A stretch of 38,850 bases of DNA from positions 1-38,850 of the forward strand of contig CAJOLY010000003.1 in the NCBI GenBank assembly GCA_905235485.1. The letters are read 5' to 3'. Under the pieces are notes generated by a model. It did not search any database, had not been told where the DNA came from, and saw only the letters and a list, made by a program, of their open reading frames with translations. A program made the translations under genes and the position numbers. Positions 14,519 through 22,643 of this stretch are shown here, piece after piece (within the stretch, counting starts at the first letter, position 1; each line of letters begins with the position of its first letter). The DNA is from an uncultured Clostridia bacterium (GTDB lineage Bacteria > Bacillota > Clostridia > Christensenellales > UBA1242).

Positions 14519-15259
14519 TCAACCTCCAGCTTGCCATTGAGCATAAAGTTCAATTACATTGTTGGTTGTATCATCTTGTGTAATTGCATATTCTTGTCCA
14601 TCAATATAGTTAAACCCAGAGCCATCATCCACAGTAGACCACTTTACAAATTTGTATGTTCCGCCAAATGTATAATCTTGGAACTTAACATTGCTAAGGT
14701 CTTTTGCACCATCACCAATTTTCATTGGAGTTCCAGATGTAAAGTTAGTGCTATAAGCAAACACATTGTCATATCCACTTACAGGAGCATTAAGATTGTA
14801 TTTTATTTGCAAGTTGCCCAAACTCGTGTTAGTGCCTTGAAGTTCTATTGTGTAGCCCTTTATACCTCTCAACTTGCCATACCCAAATATAAGTTCTGGA
14901 TAGTCCTCTGTTGAGAAATACATATTGTGTGTAACGGTTTTACCTTTCTCAATGTCAAAGAAAGTAACTCTAAATTCGTTCTTGGATTGAATGAGCCTCA
15001 TGATTGTTTGATAGGCATCCAAAGATAAATAATTAAAGAATATTTTGAGTCTCGGAGTCAAAAACCAAGCATAACTGTTCAAGTTCTTGATTTGACCGTT
15101 TTGGCTTCGCTTTGGTTGCTTCTTAAGAGTTTTCGCATTCACAAAAGTATAAGTAAAATAGCCACTTATTTCGTTGCCATCTATATCAATGGAACTCAAC
15201 TCTGTGACATTATAGCATTCACTTAGAACTTGTATTCTTTCGCTTAATGTTAAAGCCAT
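14519..15259 (-). CDS. Distal tail-like protein with C-terminal InlB-type repeat
   Basis: The product has 246 residues. The N-terminal 150 resemble distal tail/baseplate proteins of siphoviruses, with an SLDAYQTIMRLIQSKNEFRV block and a FGYGKLRGIKGYTIELQG strand pair. The C-terminus ends in YKFVKWSTVDDGSGFNYIDG and VIELYAQWQ, which match the Listeria/Bacteroides (Flg_new/InlB-like) repeat with its final YAQW. Such small beta-grasp-like repeats often decorate surface proteins and could help adhesion. Its position directly after the tape measure gene supports a distal tail function. The start has a weak site; the gene starts 13 bases after the tape measure. Confidence 0.6.
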   Translation of the reverse strand: MALTLSERIQVLSECYNVTELSSIDIDGNEISGYFTYTFVNAKTLKKQPKRSQNGQIKNLNSYAWFLTPRLKIFFNYLSLDAYQTIMRLIQSKNEFRVTFFDIEKGKTVTHNMYFSTEDYPELIFGYGKLRGIKGYTIELQGTNTSLGNLQIKYNLNAPVSGYDNVFAYSTNFTSGTPMKIGDGAKDLSNVKFQDYTFGGTYKFVKWSTVDDGSGFNYIDGQEYAITQDDTTNNVIELYAQWQAGG

Positions 15260-15271
15260 AATTTATCCTCC

Positions 15272-16924
15272 CTATACTTTTGCAAATTGCAAACCTTGAC
15301 GTCTTGCGACATCTTTAACAATAGTAAATAATGTTTCACCTTGAACCTCAACTCGTGCACTTGTAGAACTCGTGCCTTCTGCCATGTTAGCATCACTAAG
15401 AGCAGAGACAACTCCTTCATAACAACCATCTCGAACTGCAGCATACATTAAGTCTGTCATTTCGGTGTCATTGACAACTGCCGTAGTGCCAGCCTGTCTA
15501 CCAATCCATTCACGCCTACCATTTTCATTTGTGGCAATGAAGTTTGCTGTAGTAAAGCCACCATCTGCAAGAGCAGCAAAACCTGAGCCGCTTGTAATAT
15601 TGCTTCCTGCAGATGTCATTGACAAATATTTTCCTAAAATACCTGCCAAAGCAATAAATGCACTGCCGATAGTTATAGTTCCAATTATTGGGTGTGCAGC
15701 GACAAAAGCAAAAGCACTAGCTGCAGCTGCAAGTAATGCAGCGGCTTTAATAGCAATAAATGCAATCGCAACAGCATGCAAAAGTGGAATCAAGGCACCA
15801 GTCTTTGCCAAAATGCCAATAAAACTTGCAACGCCTTTAACTATTCCCCCAACGACTATTGCAATGTTTAAGAATATATCTAAAAGAGCGTCCAGAGCCC
15901 CACTTTCAACAATTTCTCGAACAACATCTCTTAAAACTGCCCAAACTTTTTGCATAACCTCAAAGAATCGTTCAAAGAATTTAGACAATTTAGTTTCTGC
16001 TTGGTCCGCAACCTTGACTTCTTCAAATAGGTCATCTTGGCTAGATTTGTCAAGAACTCTAAACTTATCAAAGTCTGCAAGAGACTTACCAGCATCATTT
16101 AAACTATCTGCATAATCATCTGTTTGCTTCTTCGCTTTGATAAATGTAGTCTTGCCATTCATTTTTGCCATAGCCAAATTGAAATTATCTAACAATGTTA
16201 CTATGGAATCTCCTAAAGATGTAAGAACAGGCTCAAGTGCTTGCAACACGGACATGAGCGTTACGCCCATTGTGTTGTTGATTTGCCCAAGAGTGTTTTT
16301 AAGGTTGCTCATTGTCTCATCTGCTTCAGAACTAAACTGAACCAAATTGTTGAGACCTGTTGTTGCTCCGCTTGTTAAGGCTTTTAAAAATCCACGAATA
16401 GCACGATAGATTGCAATACGCTTAAATGCAGCAAATAGTCTTCCCCATGCAGATGTTCCCTTGTTTGCTGCCTTTCGATTCTCTGCAAGCGCTTTCGTTC
16501 CATTTTTAATGTTTTGCCAAAGCCCAGATTTTTGCGGTAACTTTGCATTCATTCCACGGTTTAATGTTCGCTGAACTTCTTTATAACTTTCTTGCAGTTT
16601 GTTGAGGGCATTTACCGTGCTAATTATGCCTTTTTGGTCTCCAAGAACAACAGATTTTTGTAACTTCGATTGCAATGAAGTGTATTCTCTATTAAAACCT
16701 TCAAGGATTGCCTGTTTCCCATCAAAAGTCTTGCCAAATATTTTTGTAAAATCCTTGATTCCAAAACCCAAATCACTTGGGTCTGTTGCAGACTTCATGA
16801 TTTTAGTTATGCTTGACATCTGTTTTTTAACAGAAATCTGTAGGTCTTGAAATTGTTTTCGAGCATCGGAGGTATCGGCTGTAACTCTTAAATTTAATGT
16901 ATTTGGGTCGTTATTTTTTGCCAT
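15272..16924 (-). CDS. Tail tape measure protein
   Basis: The product has 550 residues. Helical N-terminal coiled-coil segments (VTADTSDARKQFQDLQISVK) lead into a central hydrophobic stretch (about residues 345-440: FLNIAIVVGGIVKGVASFIG, AIAFIAIKAAALLAAAASAF, IIGTITIGSAFIALAGILG), the classic tape-measure signature. Its C-terminus has a DGGFTT...GRREWIGRQ block shared by many short tape measures. At about 1.5 angstroms per residue a tail of roughly 80 nm would be expected. It follows the frameshifted tail chaperone genes, the canonical place, and its start overlaps them. Confidence 0.92.
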   Translation of the reverse strand: MAKNNDPNTLNLRVTADTSDARKQFQDLQISVKKQMSSITKIMKSATDPSDLGFGIKDFTKIFGKTFDGKQAILEGFNREYTSLQSKLQKSVVLGDQKGIISTVNALNKLQESYKEVQRTLNRGMNAKLPQKSGLWQNIKNGTKALAENRKAANKGTSAWGRLFAAFKRIAIYRAIRGFLKALTSGATTGLNNLVQFSSEADETMSNLKNTLGQINNTMGVTLMSVLQALEPVLTSLGDSIVTLLDNFNLAMAKMNGKTTFIKAKKQTDDYADSLNDAGKSLADFDKFRVLDKSSQDDLFEEVKVADQAETKLSKFFERFFEVMQKVWAVLRDVVREIVESGALDALLDIFLNIAIVVGGIVKGVASFIGILAKTGALIPLLHAVAIAFIAIKAAALLAAAASAFAFVAAHPIIGTITIGSAFIALAGILGKYLSMTSAGSNITSGSGFAALADGGFTTANFIATNENGRREWIGRQAGTTAVVNDTEMTDLMYAAVRDGCYEGVVSALSDANMAEGTSSTSARVEVQGETLFTIVKDVARRQGLQFAKV

Positions 16925-17396
16925 TTAAGCCTCCTTTCTTTTTCTTAATAGTAACGTATGAGCCTAGATTATTGAAAAATTCTTGGAATTTTAGCGTTTC
17001 TAGGTCTTGTTGGGCTTTGGTTAAAGATTTGCTCGATTCCGAACTTTCCGCCTGTTTAAAGGCGAATATCGGCTTCTGAGGATATGTGTTACCAGTCTTG
17101 CTAAATGCGTTTACAATGGCGGAACCTATATATTGCCCAAGTTGCCAGTTCTCCAAGTCTCTTATTGCAGCCAAATCCTTCTCACGTTCACTATTAGAAT
17201 ATAATATATCGGCTAGGGATGCGGGAGTCAAATTCCAAAACTCCTCGTATCTTACACCGTTTTTCAATGCAGGTCGCAAAAACTCGTATCTAATAAAATC
17301 GCCCCAGTTCCCATTGTAATCTTCAATACTTTTAGGCGGGGCAATATCACTCGAACTCGAGTTGGAATTATATTTTAGTCCGCCTGCATTTTCTTG
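16911..17396 (-). CDS. Tail assembly chaperone, frameshifted extension (gpT part of gpGT)
   Basis: This is the -1 frame continuation of the gene at 17375-17668. The frame is open from CAA at 17396 down to 16911 and reads (after the slip) QENAGGLKYN, then IAPPKSIEDYNGNWGDFIRY and ILYSNSEREKD. It has no good start of its own; a TTG at 17279 is internal. The fusion would be 91 residues from the first frame plus 161 from this one, 252 in all. In other phages the rare fusion (lambda gpGT type) binds the tape measure protein during tail tube assembly. Its end overlaps the tape measure start. Confidence 0.8.
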   Translation of the reverse strand, partial: QENAGGLKYNSNSSSSDIAPPKSIEDYNGNWGDFIRYEFLRPALKNGVRYEEFWNLTPASLADILYSNSEREKDLAAIRDLENWQLGQYIGSAIVNAFSKTGNTYPQKPIFAFKQAESSESSKSLTKAQQDLETLKFQEFFNNLGSYVTIKKKKGGLNGKK

Positions 17397-17668
17397 AAAA
17401 AATCACTATCAGCGAACCATTTACCAAGTTTCTCAACCAAATCATTAAACTCTTTTGCATTGCTAAATGACTCATCAATAATTTCATCCGCTTCATCAAT
17501 GGTCGAATCTGTAATAAATGCGACCATGACCGAAATGAAGTCAAATGGTTTTTCTTGAATTTCATCTATTTTGTCGAACTTAAATCCAAGTCCTCCAAGT
17601 TTTCTCATCGCTCCGAAATTGATTTTTGGCAACTCGTATTCTTTGCCTGCCAATGTGATTTTATTCAT
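17375..17668 (-). CDS. Tail assembly chaperone, first frame (gpG-like)
   Basis: The product has 97 residues and starts at ATG 17668 (MNKITLAGKEYELPKINFGA). The small acidic helical protein with a C-terminal FADSDFFKKMQAD matches the gpG class of tail chaperones: its place is between the tail tube and the tape measure, and a slippery heptamer sits six codons before the stop. Most ribosomes should end here and some should shift into the following frame. The pair chaperones the tape measure protein before tail tube polymerisation. Confidence 0.8.
   Translation of the reverse strand: MNKITLAGKEYELPKINFGAMRKLGGLGFKFDKIDEIQEKPFDFISVMVAFITDSTIDEADEIIDESFSNAKEFNDLVEKLGKWFADSDFFKKMQAD
17396..17402 (-). 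other. Slippery heptamer T TTT TTC for -1 frameshift
   Basis: The minus-strand codons read GAT TTT TTC AAG. This is a canonical X XXY YYZ site: after slipping by -1, both tRNAs re-pair on TTT TTT and the next codon is CAA, which opens directly into the downstream frame. The zero frame stops six codons later. Confidence 0.8.
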
Positions 17669-17695
17669 GTTTGTCTCCTAAGATATAATAATTTA

Positions 17696-18319
17696 TTAGC
17701 CAATTACTGGTTTTGCATCCCATGTAACTTCACCAACAGGTGTAATTGACAATGTTCCTTCAAGAACTGCGTTTACAGTAATTTCTGGCAAGCCAAGTTT
17801 TGCTGGCTCAAATGGGAAGTAAACTGCATTTGAAAGTTGTGGGTGAACAATGCAAAGCCACATAGCATTTCCGCTTGTAAGATGAGCAAATTTATACATA
17901 ACAGAGTCTGCATCAGTTGAAGCATCTTGATATTCATAGTAAGTTGAAAGACCTGCATCTTCTGGGCTTGTAACCACAGTATAGTTCACGCCATCTCTTG
18001 TGTAGTATGTTTTGCTAGCGTCTACAGTTGAATCGCTTGTTAAAACATAGCTTCTACCATTCCACAAATCAATAAGGTCTTGTGTGAGGTTTACTGTAAA
18101 TTCAAGAGCACCGCCCAAGTCCTTAAGACCATTGATGTATGTTTTATACTCAGTGTTTGCCAATGGTGTCGTTTCAAGAGTATCTGGTGCTGGTGACAAA
18201 CTTGGTATGCTCTTTACTTCTGGGACCTCAGTAAATGTAGTAGCAGAAACTGGAGCAGATGTGTCAGCGGCAACGGTGTAATAAACTCTTACGCCAAGAC
18301 TTGAAATTGCAATAGACAT
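17696..18319 (-). CDS. Major tail tube protein
   Basis: The product has 207 residues, starts MSIAISSLGVRVYYTVAADT and has the tail tube layout: an N-terminal strand, then the LKDLGGALEFTVNLTQDLID segment, a beta-sandwich, and a C-terminal GTLSITPVGEVTWDAKPV typical of siphovirus tube proteins. In the middle a Tyr/Thr-rich insertion (SYVLTSDSTVDASKTYYTRD) is a small add-on domain that recurs in phage proteins and probably lies on the tube surface. It is upstream of the tail chaperones and downstream of the tail-completion gene. Confidence 0.8.
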   Translation of the reverse strand: MSIAISSLGVRVYYTVAADTSAPVSATTFTEVPEVKSIPSLSPAPDTLETTPLANTEYKTYINGLKDLGGALEFTVNLTQDLIDLWNGRSYVLTSDSTVDASKTYYTRDGVNYTVVTSPEDAGLSTYYEYQDASTDADSVMYKFAHLTSGNAMWLCIVHPQLSNAVYFPFEPAKLGLPEITVNAVLEGTLSITPVGEVTWDAKPVIG

Positions 18320-18333
18320 ATTTTTATCTCCTT

Positions 18334-18789
18334 TTAGTCTGAATAAATAAAATTGTTTCCATTGTCAAACGTTCCTCTAAATCTCACTTGCCACCTAGAA
18401 ACCGTTTGGTCCATGTTTGGCAATGGTTGGTTTAAAGTCACCGTAAGACTATGATATTTCTTTTGTAAATTTTGCACCAAGATTTCCGAGAGTCTTACGA
18501 CCGCATCGTCTTGGTTGTATGCCTCTAAATCTTTTGAATATATATCAAAAGTAAGAGTGAAATCGGTGAATCGTTGAATTTCGGTGTTTGATGAATGTTC
18601 GCTTGCTGTAGGGGCATTCGTTATTTCAGTATAAATACATGGAAAAGAGGTTGACTTTTTGTTTGAGCCCGCAAGGACATAAACCTCACAACCTAATTCT
18701 TCATATATTTGTTCGTTTGAGAATATTTCTTCGGCATCTGCTCTGAAAGCCTCACGAACATCTAGTGTATGAAAATAGTATTCGTTCAT
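18334..18789 (-). CDS. Tail completion / terminator protein
   Basis: The product has 151 residues, with DVREAFRADAEEIFSNEQIY, a central strand set around TEITNAPTASEHSSNTEIQR, and VRFRGTFDNGNNF at the C-terminus. The size, the mixed alpha/beta pattern, and the place between the HK97 gp10-like gene and the tail tube gene fit the tail terminator family (gpU-like fold). It would cap the tube and join it to the head. Confidence 0.6.
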   Translation of the reverse strand: MNEYYFHTLDVREAFRADAEEIFSNEQIYEELGCEVYVLAGSNKKSTSFPCIYTEITNAPTASEHSSNTEIQRFTDFTLTFDIYSKDLEAYNQDDAVVRLSEILVQNLQKKYHSLTVTLNQPLPNMDQTVSRWQVRFRGTFDNGNNFIYSD

Positions 18790-18801
18790 ATACTTATCCT
18801 T

Positions 18802-19341
18802 TTATAACAATATTTTGCCAAATTCTTCTTGAGCAATTTTCTTCCATTGGTCTCTGTATTTATCAATAACAGCATAAAAGAAGTCAATTCCAATGCGACC
18901 CACAGACCACTCAACATCCCCATTCTCATCTGCATACCACCATGCTTTCACATGGTCATTTATGTTGTATTCCCAACGTCTTTGATTTGCATATCGAACA
19001 GGGTTTGCTTCGCCTTCAATTCCAAAACCAAATTGTATAAACAAATAAGGGTTGACCGTCCTGCCATCTGCCATTTGCAACTCAGGGGTATTGCGACCAA
19101 CATAAATTGTTCCATAATTGCCTGAAACTTCATATTCAATGTCATTTCCAAGCCCAAACAGTTTTGTTGTGTCATGCCCAAGCCAAGTGGCAGTATTTTC
19201 AGCAATCTCTCGCTTCATGTCTTCACACATTTGATATAGAATTTTGTTGACAGTGTTGTATGTTGCCTCATCTATAAGGTCTGGCAACTTATTCCATCTT
19301 TTTGAGAAATCGTTGTAATTGCTTTTTAATTCAAACTTCAT
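18802..19341 (-). CDS. HK97 gp10-like head-tail joining protein
   Basis: The product has 179 residues, starts MKFELKSNYNDFSKRWNKLP, and contains the helical N-terminus (VNKILYQMCEDMKREIAENT) followed by a domain with GTIYVGRNTPELQMADGRTV. Size and order match the gp10-like/neck family. ATG overlaps the stop of the upstream gene as ATGA, which implies coupling. Confidence 0.6.
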   Translation of the reverse strand: MKFELKSNYNDFSKRWNKLPDLIDEATYNTVNKILYQMCEDMKREIAENTATWLGHDTTKLFGLGNDIEYEVSGNYGTIYVGRNTPELQMADGRTVNPYLFIQFGFGIEGEANPVRYANQRRWEYNINDHVKAWWYADENGDVEWSVGRIGIDFFYAVIDKYRDQWKKIAQEEFGKILL

Positions 19342-19907
19342 TCTACATCCTCAAAAACATAAGAATAAGTCTTTTCGTTCTCTATTTTGCTTACTAATCT
19401 TAACAGAGCCCTTGTCGAACTTGCGTTTGATGGCTTCATATACCATACAAGAGTGTCGGCATTTATAGGAAAATACATGTTCTTAGGGATAATCGCAACA
19501 TGGTCTTTGTAAAACACCTTGGTTTGATAAATGGTTTCACTATCATTACTATGATATAAAAATTGAGTATTTGGAGCGATAGCATTGCAGTAGAGTTTAA
19601 CTTTGCCATTTATAACATCTCCAACCCTTGCTATTGTATAGTCAAAGTTTGATGCAATATCATTTGGTATAGTGTCAACCCAAAGCAAACTATCTTCTCT
19701 AAGAAATTCAGATTTGCTACCACTTCCGATAATGATTGTTCTATCATATTCAGGTATTCGCCCAATATCTTCTATTGTTTCATAAGATACGGGTTCGCTT
19801 ACATTTGCATAGATTATATGTGGGTCAGTATATTTTGCCTTTTTCGACTCTATATCTTCACCAATATAATATGCTGCGAAAATCTTTCTGTTGTCTGTTT
19901 CTGCCAT
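19338..19907 (-). CDS. Head closure-like protein
   Basis: The product has 189 residues with a beta-rich fold: TDPHIIYANVSEPVSYETIE, YDRTIIIGSGSKSEFLREDS, LWVDTIPNDIASNFDYTIAR and KTYSYVFEDVE. A stopper/closure protein is expected at this position, between the connector adaptor and the gp10-like gene. The start ATG 19907 lies behind a weak site (GGTGAATC), close to the upstream stop. Confidence 0.55.
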   Translation of the reverse strand: MAETDNRKIFAAYYIGEDIESKKAKYTDPHIIYANVSEPVSYETIEDIGRIPEYDRTIIIGSGSKSEFLREDSLLWVDTIPNDIASNFDYTIARVGDVINGKVKLYCNAIAPNTQFLYHSNDSETIYQTKVFYKDHVAIIPKNMYFPINADTLVWYMKPSNASSTRALLRLVSKIENEKTYSYVFEDVE

Positions 19908-19914
19908 GATTCAC

Positions 19915-20262
19915 CTATATAACTTGAGGTATTCGACTTTTAAGCCTTGCCTCTGGCGACAATTTGTATGTTCTGCTAATCCCATTCATTGAAGATGCAG
20001 CAAGAGTTTCCTCTCCCAGCATTCTATGAGAATCAACTATGAAGTCAACAATTTCTGTATCCCATTTTTGAGCAAGAAATTCATCATCCGTTTTCAACTT
20101 TCGCCATTTCTTAATAATATTATAAGCATCTGTAAAGAAATCAAAGAGGATAGCAGACACATCACTATCAGTCATATTTGACCTATAAAGCAACTTTGTC
20201 TTGGCTTTGCCTACAATGTAATCTCTATATTCTTCTATGTCTAGATACTCATAACGTGCCAT
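19915..20262 (-). CDS. Head-tail connector adaptor (gp6-like)
   Basis: The start is taken at ATG 20262 behind GGGAGGAT, giving 115 residues (MARYEYLDIEEYRDYIVGKA). The alpha-helical pattern with ILFDFFTDAYNIIKKWRK and the C-terminal TLAASSMNGISRTYKLSPEA is typical of phage head-tail adaptors, which bind under the portal. A longer in-frame start at 20286 overlaps the upstream gene and lacks a ribosome site. It is the first connector gene after the capsid and the small Lys/Pro-rich gene. Confidence 0.65.
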   Translation of the reverse strand: MARYEYLDIEEYRDYIVGKAKTKLLYRSNMTDSDVSAILFDFFTDAYNIIKKWRKLKTDDEFLAQKWDTEIVDFIVDSHRMLGEETLAASSMNGISRTYKLSPEARLKSRIPQVI

Positions 20263-20275
20263 ACTATCCTCCCGA

Positions 20276-20584
20276 TTAAACTTCACTGTTTATTTCTTCA
20301 CTCTCTTCAGATTTCTCTGGAGCAAGTGGCTTGATTGGTTTTAAAGGCTTTGCCTCAGCCTGTTTTCTCATTTGTGGTTTAGATTCAACAGGCTTTGGTC
20401 TCTCCACCTTTGGTTCTTGTTTTGTTTTTGTTTCTTGGGAGTCTTCAATGTTTACATAACCTAATTGTATCATCTCTTTCCCAATTTTATCATCTGTTAT
20501 GGCAATTCCATCTTTAAAAGATACCATACACCCTAACTTCTCGATAAATACCATTGTTTCAATGCTTTTACGTTTGAATTTCAT
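20276..20584 (-). CDS. Small Lys/Pro/Glu-rich protein
   Basis: The start is ATG 20584 behind AAAGGAG. The product has 102 residues: an N-terminal part of about 45 with MKFKRKSIETMVFIEKLGCM and IGKEMIQLGYVNIE, then a disordered charged tail rich in Lys, Pro and Glu (KVERPKPVESKPQMRKQAEA). It lies directly after the major capsid gene, where many Firmicutes phages encode a small head protein with a disordered tail. Its function is unknown; a virion or head-completion role is plausible. Confidence 0.55.
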   Translation of the reverse strand: MKFKRKSIETMVFIEKLGCMVSFKDGIAITDDKIGKEMIQLGYVNIEDSQETKTKQEPKVERPKPVESKPQMRKQAEAKPLKPIKPLAPEKSEESEEINSEV

Positions 20585-20611
20585 CAAAAACTCCTTTAAA
20601 ACTTAAATTTA

Positions 20612-21835
20612 TTAGACAGAAGTAACAGCAATGTTAAGTGTTGTGTCTTCGCCAGCAACTACAATTGTTGTTCCATCATATGTGTATCCGTCTTTAGCAA
20701 CAGTTACATCATAAACACCAGCGGCTACAGAAGAGATTGAGTAAGCACCAGTTGATTCAGCACTTGTTCCAGTCTTTGTCGTTCCGCTAAATTTCTCTTT
20801 CAATGTTACTGTAGCACCTTCGATAGCTGTTGAACCAGCCTTAACAGTTCCGCTTACAGTAGCAGTTGAAGATGTGATAACAAATTGAATGTGTTTCCAT
20901 TCAGCACCATAATCGATACCAGCTTGTCCATAGATTTGACCTTTTTCAGCAGCACCGGTTTTTGAGAGAGCTTCATAGAAGAAGTTTCCTTTGCCCGGAA
21001 CATCAAGTTCTGCGATAGCAAGTTCACTCATGTTCAAGAGCAAATATGTTCCGGCAACGATGTTTGCATCATAGTTTACAACAACTTCACCGAAGTTTGT
21101 CATAATTTTTGTGATGGCAAGACCACCTTCAGTTCTGCTTGCTGGAAGTCCAAATCCTGTAGCCGAGCTAAATGCAGAGTTGATTGTGTTAAGGTCTGCT
21201 GGATTGCACCAGAGTTCCATTCTTCCACCATCGAAAACAAATCCGTTTGCAATAGCAGCTGTAATTCCATTGTTAAGCAATGCTCCTGACATTGAAGCAC
21301 CAGCAATTACGTTTGTTGTAATACCAGCAACAAGTCCTCTTGATTTCCAAGCGGTAGCATTGTTAGAACCTGCTTGATATTGTCCATTGATAAGAGTGTA
21401 GTTAAGGTCTTTCTTTTGTTTGAGCATTTTTCCAGAAATTTGGAAGTCAAGTTCATTTGGAACATTATTTGCTTGTCCAGCAATATTAAGACCTGCCATT
21501 GTGCCATTAGCACTTTGTTTCAAATAAGAAACATCAACAGAATCTTGGAAAATCTGGATGCAGTTGTCTTGTTGATTTCTTGTGATTGGTGATGCGTTTG
21601 GAGCAACAGTTGAACTTTGTTCAGAAATTTCTGGTTGAGAACCATCTCCTACATCAAACCCACTTGACAATGCAAATTGAATTGAATTTACTCTTCTTTT
21701 ACCAATTCCAAAAATGCCATCGCCAAATGCCTTTCCTCTTGTATAGACTGCATCGAGCAATCTTGTGTTGTTGTCTGTTGTTGAATAAAGCAATCCACTA
21801 TAATTCAACACGGTATCTGTATAAGCAGTAGCCAT
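20612..21835 (-). CDS. Major capsid protein, SU10-like HK97 fold, with C-terminal Ig-like domain
   Basis: The product has 407 residues. Residues 1-320 match the SU10-type (DUF5309-like) HK97-fold capsid pattern: LLDAVYTRGKAFGD, GSQPEISEQSSTVAPNASPI, QIFQDSVDVSYLKQSANGTM, ELWCNPADLNTINS and a C-terminal AGIDYGAEWKHIQFVI. Residues about 325-407 form a carboxypeptidase-regulatory-like Ig domain (VSGTVKAGSTAIEGATVTLK, GAYSISSVAAGVYDVTVAKD, GYTYDGTTIVV), which is a surface decoration fused in frame. The gene follows the scaffold gene and precedes the connectors. The ribosome site is GGGAG. Confidence 0.85.
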   Translation of the reverse strand: MATAYTDTVLNYSGLLYSTTDNNTRLLDAVYTRGKAFGDGIFGIGKRRVNSIQFALSSGFDVGDGSQPEISEQSSTVAPNASPITRNQQDNCIQIFQDSVDVSYLKQSANGTMAGLNIAGQANNVPNELDFQISGKMLKQKKDLNYTLINGQYQAGSNNATAWKSRGLVAGITTNVIAGASMSGALLNNGITAAIANGFVFDGGRMELWCNPADLNTINSAFSSATGFGLPASRTEGGLAITKIMTNFGEVVVNYDANIVAGTYLLLNMSELAIAELDVPGKGNFFYEALSKTGAAEKGQIYGQAGIDYGAEWKHIQFVITSSTATVSGTVKAGSTAIEGATVTLKEKFSGTTKTGTSAESTGAYSISSVAAGVYDVTVAKDGYTYDGTTIVVAGEDTTLNIAVTSV

Positions 21836-21869
21836 TTTTATTTTCTCCCTTAAAATAATATTTATGCTT

Positions 21870-22544
21870 TTACTTTAACTGGATTCCTTGTGCTTGAGCC
21901 TCACGAATGAGAGAACTCATTTTTGCAAGGTTGCCAACTTTTTTTGCTTCATCATATTGACTCTGTAAAGCATTAACACTTGAGCCATCTGCGAAGTTCA
22001 TATTTGGCGAATTTTTCTGCAACTCATCAATGATAGACTTCTTTTGTTTTTCAAGTCTAGCCTTTTGAGTGTCACATACTCTTTGGATTCTTCCAAGACT
22101 TATTTCAGTATCTTCATTTACAAAATCAAGATAAACGTCCATATCATCTTCATCGAATCCAGCCTTTGTAAGCATTGTTCTCGCTTTCTCACGGTTGAGT
22201 TCAACTCTTTCCTCTCTGAACTCTTGCATCATTCTTTCTCTTTCTTCTGCAAGTTTTTCAGCTTCAGTCATTTTTGCTTGACGTTCAATGTCGGCTCTGA
22301 TTTGTGCTTCAAGGTCTTTTTTAATAGACTTCTTGTAATCCTCAGCATTGAAGGTGTTTTCGCCATCAGTTACTTTGGCATTTTTAAGTGCAGACTCTTC
22401 GCCTTTCTTTCTCATAAACGCAGCAAAGTTATCAAACTCTTCTTGTGTTTTGAAAGTTCTAAATGCTTTCTCGACTTTTGCAGCCTCGTCATTGTTGTCT
22501 GTAACATCATTTGTTACTTGTGAATTGTTCTCTAATTCAGCCAT
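21870..22544 (-). CDS. Capsid scaffold protein (DUF4355-like)
   Basis: The start is ATG 22544 behind GGGAGGAT, giving 224 residues. An acidic N-terminus (AELENNSQVTNDVTDNNDEA) is followed by a long coiled coil (KDLEAQIRADIERQAKMTEA and KLAEERERMMQEFREERVEL), then AGFDEDDMDVYLDFV and a C-terminal helix with EAQAQGIQLK. This is the usual shape of phage scaffold proteins encoded between portal and major capsid. It should guide procapsid assembly and then leave or be degraded. No protease domain is present in it, and no separate prohead protease is seen. Confidence 0.8.
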   Translation of the reverse strand: MAELENNSQVTNDVTDNNDEAAKVEKAFRTFKTQEEFDNFAAFMRKKGEESALKNAKVTDGENTFNAEDYKKSIKKDLEAQIRADIERQAKMTEAEKLAEERERMMQEFREERVELNREKARTMLTKAGFDEDDMDVYLDFVNEDTEISLGRIQRVCDTQKARLEKQKKSIIDELQKNSPNMNFADGSSVNALQSQYDEAKKVGNLAKMSSLIREAQAQGIQLK

Positions 22545-22643
22545 AATATCCTCCCGTTTTAGGTTCGTCAACCATAAATTCCGTTTAATGCCCGTCGGCA
22601 AGTTTCCAGTTTATAGTCCTGTAGACTTTATTAAAAACTGCAA

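Noticed and set aside
15325-15345. Third parS site near TGTTTCACCTTGAAC
   Set aside because: Only the left half matches; the right half differs from the palindrome, so it would not be a good ParB target.
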